Below are positions 1 through 10,511 of a stretch of 64,000 nt of DNA, one piece after another. A model generated the notes under the pieces. The model was not told where the DNA came from. It worked only from the letters and a program-made list of their open reading frames with translations, and ran no database searches. The translations under genes and the position numbers were made by a program. This DNA comes from Pelodera strongyloides (Eukaryota; Nematoda; Chromadorea; Rhabditida; Rhabditidae): the NCBI GenBank assembly GCA_036852015.1, contig JAANDG010000035.1, positions 432,501 through 496,500 on the forward strand, given 5' to 3'. Numbering within the stretch: position 1 is the stretch's first letter; every line of letters starts with the position of its first letter.

Positions 1-632
1 AGTTGCGGACATACAAAATCTCAAACTCCTCCGCTTTATGCATATAATAATAATAATATGAGATGTGTGATTCCTACTCACACAATATTTCAGTACAACC
101 TACTTGTTTCATATATGTCAGATACAGTAATACATAGAATTGTGGCTAGAACTGAAAAATGTATATTCGTTGCCTAGGATTATATCCTGGCTTTATTATT
201 ATAGTGATTTATTTATTATATTATTTAATTAATATTATTATTATCTACTATTTATAATTATAATTATATTATTATCTTTTAATTAATTATCTAATTATTT
301 ATTTTCAGCACATTCCATCCTACACCTCAACTCTCACCAATTGATCTCAAAGCGATACAAAAATTGTATAGATTAGGAAAATATGACAGATACCGTATAC
401 TGTAGTCCGTAGTTTGCTTTACTGTAGTTTGTACAAAAATAAACATGTACATAATAGACACACAGATATATATGTTGGTAGTTACCAGTAGTGGATGTGT
501 ACCGTCGTGTGTTGTATAAAATGAATTATGATAATAAAGTCTTATTCACCCATCTTCATATTACCCTTCTACAATAGTTTAGATATTTTATAACTTAAAG
601 TCTATAATTTATATTCTATATTTTCCTGTCAA
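1..632. other. AT-rich intergenic stretch
   Basis: No coding signal seen on either strand. Positions about 180-300 are a low-complexity run of TTATTA/TTAATT. The stretch lies downstream of the 3' end of the minus-strand receptor gene and should hold its 3' UTR; I could not choose a polyadenylation signal with confidence. Confidence 0.6.
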
Positions 633-3600
633 TCATGATCGATCCGAAGTTGAAGACTCCAATTCTAATTCGTCTTTAGCTTGTCGTTTTGGTATTATTA
701 CCCGCCAGGCCTTCAAGCCGAGACTTCGTAGTAGAGGGTCGGCCATGAAGTTGATCACTGGATCCAGAATCATACCAATTATCCTAAATTAATATTTATT
801 TAAAAGGAAAACAGAGAAACAGATAGCGAGAGGGAGAGGTAGAGAGAGTGCAGCGGAAGGTGAAAAGTAGAGAGAGAGAGAGAGACAGAGAGAGAGCGAG
901 CAAGACGGAAAGGGCGTTGATTGAGAGAGAAAGACAACAGAGAGGAAATATTGTGATGAGAAAGAGGAGAGAGAAAGAGAAAGAGAAAGCAAGGTAGATA
1001 GATAAAAAATCTTACCAAATCATCGCCGCTACACTAGCCAGTATCTCAACTTGAACGAATAACTTTGAATACAAATACGTCTTGCACGGGCTTTTGTCAC
1101 CCTCTCCCAATTGTGCCAGTTTGTGAAGGTTACCAATTGCTACGGCGAGTACAACCTGAAAAAAATCACTTTATTTACATTGATCAAACAAGTAAACTGC
1201 GCGGCGAATGTCTGGCGAGGGGCAAAAACCATATGGCAACTGCCGCGTCAATAAATGGGTGTGCAGCGACAACAACATGTTCTACGTCTACGTAACGCGG
1301 AGGAGTTCGCGATGTCTGGTTTCCAAAAAGTTCGCGGCGAGAATCTCCCAATCACATTTTGGTTATTTTTCGAGAACTACGTTTCAGGAATTGGTTTTAA
1401 GAACTACTTTCTTCCTCATCTACTAGGTGTGCGCTGAAATCGAAGCCAATATAGAACCCAATATAAATTCGCCCAATGCGCAGAAACACATTGAGTCCAA
1501 AAATTGTAATTTGACATTGAACCAAAAGTTTGTGTTTGACGATTCATTGGTACGAAAGCCTGATACGCACCACAATGGGAATATTTCCAATGGCAAATGT
1601 GCCCATGTTGAGTCCAAGTCTTTTCATCGCTATGTAACTCGACTGTCGGGAAGCGGTGCTGTCCATTCTCTGAAAAATAGTCAAAATATAATTATTCAAA
1701 TGTAATTAGCGGCATTTTCGTAGCGACAAGAATAAGCTTTTTTCGCGACGGAATTTCCAAATTCGCAGAGAAGAAGGTTTTCGTAAATTGGTATGATATT
1801 TCTATAACAATTTTCTGCCGCCGCGAAAATGCCTTTAAAGGGAGAGGCCCACGACAAAGATGTTCTCTTCAATTTATTTGTACAGAATGTCCGGTATTGC
1901 AGAAATATTACTGTGAAAACCGCATTGCTTGAAGCCGTAAACTCACAGAGTTAATCCCCGGCAAACAGTTCGGACAGGTACCGTAGCCACGATCAATTTT
2001 TGCGCTTCTAGGGCATTACTGTACTGGAAACGCCTCTTTATAATCGCAGGAATGATTTTTATTCGTGTGTACATTTTCTATGTAGAGAAATAATGCAAAT
2101 GAACCTTATAAACGAGTTTTGACGTTCTGACTACGGTACCTGCCGAACTGTTTGCCGGGGAATAACTCCGCGAGTTCTAGGCTTCAAGAAATGCGGATTT
2201 CACAGTAATATTTCTGAAATTCCGGACATACTGTACAAGTAGTTTGAGGAAAACTTTTTTCTCGTGGGCCTCTCCCTTTACTAGTAAACACACTGGGATT
2301 AAGCACTGGATCTCAGCAATGCATTTTATGACAGAGAACAGAGGACTTGCACAATGAAACTAAGTATTTGAAGCGTAATTTTGGCAGGACCAGAGTAGCA
2401 GACCATACGCCCCATTTCATAAAAGTCAGACAAAAGTTTTGAAACTTTTGCCAGATATAAACGAAGGGTTAAATCACTATATCGATTGATGCTTTGTCGT
2501 TCGGCGGCTCTCCATCCGTTCGACGTAGTAATAGACGACTCTAAGATTTTTTAAAGAACAAGTTCATCTACTTTACTCACGAAATTTTTTTCAGGTAATA
2601 GATCATCTGGTTCAATAAAGCGTTTACAGCTTGTTCCGCCGCAAATGCGCCAGAAGCGCGCGAGTGGTGTGCTTGCCAGAATCGCTTGTCCGCACAGGCC
2701 CTGTGCAGAAGAGCAGACTAGGCGACGAGATCCAGAATGTTGGGCGCCTTCAGCCTTGAAGTTAAAATCCGTGGAAAAAAAATAAATTGATGGAAATATG
2801 TCATATAAAAAACTGACAAAGTTGCGTTTCCGTGCCTCCGCTGTCCTTTTGTGCATTCGGAAGAATAGGATTGCGTAGACCGCGAGAACCATTGCGTAAC
2901 AGAGTAGGAGGAGGACGAGAAGAACTACAAATTAGCACAAAATACATGAATCCAGAACTATAAAATTAGCATATAATACACAAAGACACTACGAGTGAAA
3001 GAAGTACTGGACACACAAGTCAGCTAGTTTTGGATTTTTTGAAATTGGAAATGGAATTTTCGAAGTAAAGTTTATGAAATCGTCTTTCGCAGCACTGTTT
3101 TTTATCTTGGCCTCGTTAAAAATAATGTTCCAAAGTGTATTTTGCGTTTTCGAAACACCACTACAGGTGCATCCTATTTAGAATATTGAATTTGCTATTT
3201 CATAAAAATGGGAAGCCCAGAAGTTCAAAAAATGTGTTACTTACCAATACTCAACGGTTTTTGACATCCGCTAAATGAACATTTCACGGGAGCCGAGTTT
3301 GGGTAGAAAAGGGTAGCTCCCCAGAGACCGACACAAATCTAAAAACGTCTATGGTATATTACCGCGAAGAGCGTTTTCATAGTCGAGCTCGTTAGTAAGA
3401 CAATGTGAGGCAGATCGAAGAAAATGGAGATACTTAATGACCACCCATGACCAGAAGAAATGTGGATTCGAAGAACGGTAAAAAAATTAAGTTACGCCAT
3501 ATTATGGTAAGAAAATGAGTACGTTACCGCTATCGCTATGGTACATTACGGTAGTATATTATGGTAAGAAAATGAAAGTAACTTACCCCTATCGCTATCG

Positions 3601-5157
3601 CGACGATCCAGATCAGCGCCACGGCAATACCACAATGGCGTAACATCAACCTAGTTTTGTAAAGTATCGGTTTATTGACCGCAGTGTAAAGGAGCACAGA
3701 TAGCATGACATAGGTACCTTAAAATATAGTTTAACTTTTAAGTGAGTATTAGTTCATTACTGCCTTTATATAGTGTAATTGAGGCGCTTTATCGATTTTT
3801 TTCCCATTTATTGTAAAAAAGTATTTTGGTTAATAGTAAAGATTAAATTAAGAAATAAAAAAAAAGCGAAACTCTACCCGTAATTGACAGAAAATCGAGA
3901 GATCCAATAAAAATAAATATCATCGCTGAGCTGTAGATAAAACCCCGTTGTTTCCATACAATAATTACAATATACAGTAGGAGGAGAGCCATAATTGTGC
4001 TCAGTGCACGGCTAATCAGAAATATATAGCGCTTTCGATAACTGAAAATGAAGTAAATATCATGTATCACCTAGGTGTACATATCATACCTTTTATAAAC
4101 CGGCTGTTATACCGCTTTAAAGCCTAACGCACTGCGACGCGAAAAATTTGCGTATCTGCGAACTTTGTACGCGTTTTAGCTTGTGAGCACTACCAATTCG
4201 AGGCACTGCTTTTTTTTCTGCAAAACGCGATGCGGTTCACCAACACATTTTACTGGAAAAGAATATGATGGGGTTTCCAGGAAAATTTAAAGTATTTTAA
4301 ACCACACGAGAATATTTTTTTAATTTTTATAGTATATATGCAGAGTCGGTATTTTAACTGAATTTTTCCATCCCGGAATCCCATCTCCGAATAGTCGTAC
4401 AGTAAAGAAATAGCATGGAAAGGCGGAGACCGAGACAATTCCGAGATGGGATTCCGAGATGGAAAAGTTCAGTTAAGATACCGACTCAGATTTCGCGCGG
4501 GTAGTATTGACAGAATCACACAAATTTTTCGGATACTTGGAACTTGAAAAAAAACCATGAATATCAAATATGAACAATAATTCAAACCTCGATGATCGTT
4601 TAATATAAGCGATCCACTGCAATACCAAGTAAGCTGCATTTAATAATAAAGCAATAATTGAGAGTACGACAGGAATAATCGCCAGAAAATATGTTCGAAA
4701 ATCTTTTGCACGGTGAAGCTCCTAAAATGAAAGATTATGCCATTTTCCCTAGCAAAGAACGCCCAACTGATGGATGGACAAACACTCGTCGTAAATAAAA
4801 TTTGAATACAATATCGGATAATTATTGTGCGAAGGTCTAGAATTCATCTTGGCGGAATAATGGCCAACTTGTGGCATACATATCGCACCCTTCGCTAAGG
4901 GCCCAACGGAAGCGCCGTTTTTTTCCTCTTCTGTTGCCCGGCACAACCAGTACTAAACTGCAAGAAAGTATTGGTATTGAACAAATTGAATACAAAACAA
5001 AACAAGTGTTAAAAAATCTAATACTCACCGTCAATAGCTCACAAGGCGTGTCGTCCGAAGTTATATTTTGTACACAAATTGCGTATTTATAATCTTTATC
5101 GGGTCGAAATTCCTTCACACAATTGAGGAATGCTGTAGGAATAGGTGGTGCAGTCAT
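633..5157 (-). CDS. Nematode serpentine (7TM-like) receptor, 8 exons, 348 aa
   Basis: Exons on the minus strand: 5157-5029, 4721-4588, 4041-3878, 3717-3587, 3338-3245, 2924-2818, 2717-2581 and 783-633 (stop TGA at 635-633). All junctions are GT-AG and phases agree. The N-terminal exon is extracellular in character, with Cys and an N-x-T glycosylation site. Hydrophobic segments follow: one in exon 2, one opening exon 3, a third spanning exons 3-4, one at the end of exon 4 into exon 5, one in exon 6, and a last one across exons 7-8 containing an IIGMILDPVINF-like stretch, which resembles a TM7. A basic loop (RMHKRTAEARKR) follows the fifth segment. A sixth segment is not evident (see findings). 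The start ATG at 5157 follows a TTGCAG that could be a cis or trans splice acceptor. Family inferred from topology: a nematode rhodopsin-like chemoreceptor or orphan GPCR; subfamily not recognised. Confidence 0.72.
819..985. repeat. Purine-rich (GA)n tract
   Basis: Imperfect GAGA/AGAGAG microsatellite inside the large last intron (784-2580) of the receptor gene. It creates open frames on the opposite strand that are rich in Ser and Leu and are not genes. Confidence 0.85.
1838..2278. mobile_element. Palindromic MITE, family A, copy 1 (441 bp)
   Basis: Ends in inverted AAGGGAGAGGCCCACGA, flanked on both sides by TA, the target duplication of Tc1/mariner-type transposons. The arms are complementary over most of the length, so the element is a foldback. 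It has no transposase. It sits in the last intron of the receptor gene. A second copy lies at 9752-10193 and is nearly identical. Confidence 0.9.
4343..4487. repeat. Foldback repeat (~145 bp) in receptor intron 2
   Basis: The arm starting GAGTCGGTATTTTAACTGA is mirrored by the arm ending in GATACCGACTC; the inner parts also pair (CCATCTC... with ...GAGATGG). It lies in the intron between receptor exons 2 and 3. Probably a small non-autonomous DNA element; I see no clear target duplication. Confidence 0.75.
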
Positions 5158-5204
5158 ATTTCGTGTTTTATTCTGCAATTGATTAAAATTGGTTGAAAAA
5201 ATTG

Positions 5205-5207
<3 letters not shown>

Positions 5208-5282
<75 letters not shown>
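5208..5282. repeat. (TA)n microsatellite
   Basis: About 75 bp of uninterrupted TA dinucleotides immediately upstream of the first coding exon of the minus-strand receptor, so in its 5' UTR intron or promoter. Confidence 0.95.
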
Positions 5283-5285
<3 letters not shown>

Positions 5286-6613
5286 AAAGCTTCATGAATG
5301 CTTAGACGTTTAGGTAAAGAGCGCGTTGTAACCGATGCATATATGGATAATGAGGTACTTATACAATAATCTACATGTTATATGAACTAGATGGTTTATT
5401 GACAAAATAAACATGAAAACAACTATTCAAAAGGTTGCATTCAAACAGATGTATTCTGTATTCTGACAAGGAAATTGGAAGCTGTTTTGTGTTTTGTCAG
5501 CGGTTGCATCTCATTGAAAAACGCTGTCGTTATCAATATCAAATAATGAATCATAAGCTAATAAGTAAGAATAAGCTCGGAAACGTGCAAACTACTATTA
5601 AAATATTCAGTTGTACATTTGCACGATTTGATTTTCATTGTTTGCTTTTGTTTTCTTAGTTTGAATAAAGAAGCTCATAACACTTTGAATTATTTTACGT
5701 GATTTTGTACACTTTATGGAATAAAGAGTTATATATTGATATCAATCGCCAACTCTGACTATAGATAAGATATAGGGCCTTGTAAACCACAGTAAAGAAA
5801 ACAACTAATCCAAAAAGAGAGATTTTGAAAACTTAAAACACCACAATACTGTTCAACTTTCACACATAAAGTGTGTCATGGCCTGAGTCAGTGAAAAAGC
5901 CCATTCCCATAAATGATTCAATATTGAACGTGTTTTTTGTTAAAAAACCAATAAACATAAATAAAAAGTAAACACTAAAGCTGCAATTTGGAAGGCGTAG
6001 GATAGGCGAACAGTTACAGTCGAATAAGAATAAGAAATTATCTCCGCATGCCGCGCTTGTATGGCATCGAAATGGCCCAGTTGTCCAAAAAAAGTGCGAC
6101 ACGGAGGCGTTGTTCCGCCGCACTAAAACCCATTTATCATGCAAATTATGAAAGGTTTATGGGCATTTTAGGTATTATATTTGTATGTATTAACTGCAGA
6201 CTGGTTCCACCTTTTATCTGACTAAACCGATTGTTTTCGTACATGTTTATGAGCAATATTACAAACAACAACGAAAATAACAATTCAAAACTATTTCGAA
6301 ATGCGTTCCTGGTAATCTTATCTATCAAATATTTGTATCCACAAACGCACACTCATAAAATGCAAACAGAAGAATAGTTTCTGGTTAGCTACATCACTAT
6401 CTCTACAGAAAAAAAAAATACATTTTTAAATAACAGTTTCGGAAGGAGCGAGAGGAGTACGCCCCAGGATTTCCTACTATTTCCTACCACTTACCATTGC
6501 CTAGCGGACCCTTACACTTGCTACGGGAGCTACACTGGGCCAACTATCTGACGTACATATTACATACTTACATCACTGATTTACACTCACAACCCTAAAA
6601 AAATATTTTGAAA
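5283..6613. other. Intergenic stretch without recognised gene
   Basis: AT-rich sequence between the receptor gene and a foldback element. Short open frames (for example minus 6144-5860) lack splice-consistent continuation and resemble nothing I know. No RNA gene or promoter element recognised. Confidence 0.5.
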
Positions 6614-7032
6614 AAGGAGGAGGCTCACGAGAATGAAGAATGAAGTGCTCAAATAGTTTATTTTTATCGAAATATGATGGTATTAAATTCCGAAAGACAT
6701 GCTTTACAAAGCAAAAGCTTTTAATTGAAAGGAGTAAACCAATATAAAACTATGAATTCTATCAAACTTTTGGATCGTAGTAAATAGATTTCCATAGTGG
6801 GCATGCAAATTTACAAGTCATTTTGCAAGCCAGCACAAAATTTGCATTCCCACTATGGAAATCAACTATTTACTACGATCCAAAATTTTAATAGAATTCT
6901 GAGTTTTACATTGATTTACTCCTTCCAATTAAAAGCGTTTGCTTTGTAAAGTATGTCTTTCGGAATTTAATACCATTATCTATCGATTAAATGAAACTAT
7001 TTGAGCACTTCATTCTCGAGAGCCTCCTCCTT
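6614..7032. mobile_element. Long palindromic element (~419 bp)
   Basis: Left end AAGGAGGAGGCTC pairs with right end GAGCCTCCTCCTT. Both arms run inward for roughly 190 bp (for example GAATGAAGTGCTCAAATAG against its complement near 6995) to a short centre near 6820. No ORF. A MITE-like foldback. The right flank is TA but the left is not, so the target duplication is unclear. Confidence 0.85.
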
Positions 7033-7685
7033 TAAGCCAAGTTCCAAGTAAGTATCAATAAATCAATTTACACAATTCCATGGAATAGTAAAGAGAGAAT
7101 TGCGTTGGTGTTTTAATCAGCCTTTATCAGGGGATCAACTATCAAGATAAGGTTTTTTTTAAGAATTGCGTTTACTCAGTAGAATCATGGAGATAAAGAT
7201 GTTCTTTGCTTTTTTTTTGAAAATTCAAATTCCAGGAAAACAACTGACTGGGTTAAAGAACCGGTGCCAGAAAAAAATCAATAAATCAATATATAAAAAA
7301 ATAATCAATAAATTATAGTTATTGAAAAACAAGAACTTGAAAACAAGTATTAATTGCCATTAATTTATATGAATAGCTTATGGTGAAGGGACAAAAAGTA
7401 TGTCGGAAAAAATAAAACCTTGCCAGAGTTTCATTTTCAAACGCAATCTTTCCCTTCTGTAGCTTTTCGTCGATCAAAACTATGTGGAGACCATGGATCG
7501 CCGCCCTGTGCATACACAGTTCAAATAAGAGAGCCTTTTGTTTACTTTTACCGGAAAGAAAAAGAAAAAGAGAGAATTTTTGGATGAAAAAGTTGAGTCA
7601 CAAACACTGCAGATAAGACTACGAAAGCACACGTTGATACAGATATACATAAAGTTTAGCAAGCCCAAAGACGTTCGTTGCCTTA
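7033..7685. other. Intergenic AT-rich stretch
   Basis: Low-complexity runs (ATCAATAAATCAATATATAAA near 7280) and no convincing exon on either strand. Confidence 0.5.
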
Positions 7686-8106
7686 AAGGAAGGCAGTCAC
7701 TTCAAAATCAACTTTTTTATTCGATTTTTATTAGATGCAAGCAGATTTATAAAACAACATGCAGCCCATAAAAATCCACATAAAATGGAACTCAGGGAGA
7801 GAAATCAATGAGAGTTTTGATAAATGACCGACGCCGGTGCATATATGCAATTGCCAGGGGTACTTGGAGAGTGAAAAGTCTGCAGTGTTACACCTGGCGC
7901 GTGGTTTATCACTGCAGGGTATTTATTATGAAACTCTATACGGGCAATTATAAACTACGGTATATAAGTAAAAGTCATAAACAGGGATTTCTCTCCCTGA
8001 GTTCGTTTTGCCGTACTTTGGCGCTGGAATCGTCGTTTTCTTCACATACTTGAACAATTAATGAAAAGCGAATAAAAAATACGAATTTGTAGTGACTGCG
8101 ATCCTT
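7686..8106. mobile_element. MITE, family B, copy 1 (421 bp)
   Basis: Bounded by AAGGAAGGCAGTCACTTC at the left and GTAGTGACTGCGATCCTT at the right, with TA on each side. A second copy with the same termini lies at 15485-15899. No transposase; non-autonomous Tc1/mariner-like element by its TA duplication. Confidence 0.85.
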
Positions 8107-8293
8107 TAAAAGCCTACTTGAAACGTAACAATATTGTTGTATGGACAAAACAATACGCATCTTGCGAACTCGTACTTATGAAACAAATGGAATTTTAAAT
8201 ATACATTTCCAACCATCAGATATACTTCGGAGGGATAAACAGTTTATTGCTTTAATTCTTTCATTAATTTATTTGCTTCAATCTCTATTTAGA

Positions 8294-8701
8294 TCAGCCC
8301 TTGCCCTTGTAGACTTCTTCTAATTTGCCCGTAATTTCAATTGCTTCAGTTAGTTCTCCTTCGGGAATGCATCTTGGTGAGACTTTCTTGGGAGGGCCCA
8401 GTTCATCCTTATACTCGGGCAAGGAGGCCCACCAGGGTTGCGATTCTTCATCAGTACACCGACGACCTGGTCCACAGTCCAAGTCGCATGCCTGAAGCGA
8501 ATTGTTTGTTATAATCAGAACTAACTACGATATCAGTCGAACTAAGATAACGAACTAAGAGACTAACTAAGATATCAGTCGTTCCCGAATAGGCTTTGTT
8601 ACATGAATGTATGAATGCTTATGAATGTATGAATGAATTGTTACCTGAGTAATGTCCCATAATAAAGAAGTCACGATCAAAAAGAGGAAAGTAAGCCGCA
8701 T
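8294..8701 (-). CDS. Small secreted peptide with four cysteines, 2 exons, 84 aa
   Basis: Exon 1 is 8701-8645 (19 codons: ATG then a hydrophobic stretch TFLFLIVTSLLW, a classical signal peptide). Exon 2 is 8491-8294 (65 codons plus TGA). The splice is CAG/GTAACA to TTCAG/GCA, phase 0. The mature part starts ACDLDCGPGRRC, has a fourth Cys about 35 residues later (SPRC), and ends in a charged Glu/Lys tail (EEVYKGKG). Secretion is inferred from the leader. I do not recognise the family: it could be a small cysteine-rich effector, a protease-inhibitor-like peptide or a neuropeptide-like protein. It lies 0.5 kb from another small secreted-peptide gene on the same strand, which suggests a local cluster. 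Confidence 0.7.
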
Positions 8702-9227
8702 ATTGCCGTTACTATAACCTGACTGGGTCGAGTGTGCCCGATGAAATAATTATAAAAACAATATGACCATGACAATGAATGCTAATTTGAAATGTCGAAC
8801 TTGGCTTATTGCTCTCAAACACGATCACTTGGATTAAATACAGTAAAGAAATGAATAATTCTAATTGCCTTCACCGATGTAACAGTGTGCGTAGGTCTGA
8901 ATTCTGGGGAAAACATAGCATTATATATAATTTTTATTTTATTAGACAAGCAGAATTGTGTCCCAAATTTGCGACAATAATGTCCCAAATTTACGTCCAA
9001 AAAAATGAAGACTCCTAGTGGGTCGTTTTTGGTACGCAAGACCGGTGCAGTATGCTTTTGGCAAAGTAATGTGGATATTCAAAGCTGGTGAAAATTTGTC
9101 CATGGGTGTATTTCACACATTCCTGTAATTCAATTCCTGTTGCAAATTGCTTTTTGACCAATTGAGTTTTCATTTGAACTATACAAATAATAATTTTTTA
9201 TTGATTCTTCAACAGGAACTTGGATTA

Positions 9228-9565
9228 TTATCTATCAGGATGGTAGCAAAATCTGTCCCCTCGTGGAGATTTCCGACGGCAAACCCATCCGTGGGGACAC
9301 TCACCGAAGCCCGCTCCGGTACACTAAATAATTAGGTATAACTATCAATTTGGCTGTCATGATGACTTGAGCCTGTAAATTTCCTGCAGAAAAAAAACAT
9401 TGGGCTATTTGCGTGAAATATACTATATAATATATGTGAACCACTTTAGAACTAGAAACTCAAAAAAATACTTACTGGATGAGGAGGTGGCGGAGGAGTA
9501 CTTTGAACAGTACTGACCGACAGAAACGCCAAAATAATCGCAAAAAGGAGATTTAGTATGTGCAT
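9228..9565 (-). CDS. Small secreted cysteine-rich peptide, 2 exons, 61 aa
   Basis: Exon 1 is 9565-9476 (ATG, hydrophobic leader LLFAIILAFLSVSTV, then a proline run STPPPPPHP). Exon 2 is 9323-9228 (31 codons plus TAA). Donor CCA/GTAAGT and acceptor ATTTAG/TGT are in phase 0. The mature C-terminal part has four cysteines spaced C-x7-C-x5-C-x11-C (starting CTGAGFGEC) and is Gly/Arg-rich. Such a leader, linker and compact four-Cys module is typical of secreted nematode antimicrobial- or neuropeptide-like proteins, but no named family is recognised, so function is open. Same strand as, and next to, the 84-aa secreted peptide gene. Confidence 0.68.
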
Positions 9566-9751
9566 TATCTTCCGGACGTTCTGTCAATTTGCTCCTTCCT
9601 ATTTATTCCGCAAGAATATATGTAGTGGATAGAATACAAATAACTTCTAAATATATGTGTTGTGAATAAGGCACTAAAAGGGTTTACACATCCCAAAACC
9701 CCATCAATAGATAAAATAGACAGTAAAAAAGAAAAAAACATTTCGTCCTTA

Positions 9752-10193
9752 AAGGGAGAGGCCCACGAGAAAAAAGTTCTCTTCAATTTATTTGTACAGA
9801 ATGTCCGGTATTGCAGAAATATTACTGTGAAAACCGCATTGCTTGAAGCCTAGAACTCGCGGAGTTATTCCCCGGCAAACAGTTCGGACAGGTACCGTAG
9901 TCACAATCAATTTTTGCGCTTTTAGGGCATTACTGTACTGGAAACGCCTCTTTATAATCGTAGGAATGATCTTTATTCGTTTGTTCATTTTCTGTGAAGA
10001 GAAAGAATGCAAATGAACCGTATAAACGAGTTTTGACGTTCTGACTACGGTACCTGTCCGAACTGTTTGCCGGGGAATAACTCCGCGAGTTCTAGGCTTC
10101 AAGCAATGCGGTTTTCACAGTAATATTTCTGAAATTCCGGACATACTGTACAAATAGTTTGAGGAAAACTTTTTTATCGTGGGCCTCTCCCTT
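9752..10193. mobile_element. Palindromic MITE, family A, copy 2 (442 bp)
   Basis: Same AAGGGAGAGGCCCACGA termini and TA flanks as the copy at 1838-2278, and the same foldback layout around TTTGCCGGGGAATAACTCC. Open frames inside it (minus 10102-9788) arise from the palindrome and are not genes. Confidence 0.9.
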
Positions 10194-10511
10194 TAACTGT
10201 TGCAAATTTGCAAAATTGCCTCAGTGAATGCGCCTCTGTGAGGAAAGAATGAAACACACTCCGTCACGTATGTGTCAGCTGGTCAACAGCAACTTTGTGT
10301 TACCGCAACGTCATTATATGTATTTAAGGAAACGAGCTGACTATGTCTGAAGAAACCACCAAATGATAAAACATTTATTCAAAGAAATGAATATTTGTGG
10401 ATATTCAGCCCGTATGCAATGACCATCGCCGAATATTTGGAAAAATTCTGAGATACATAGTGACAATGGCACGAAGTTCAGCAGTGCATCACACAGTTCT
10501 TCAGTATTATG

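Noticed and set aside
9788..10102. 104-codon minus frame
   Set aside because: Lies wholly inside the family A palindromic MITE; the sister copy at 1838 does not keep it.
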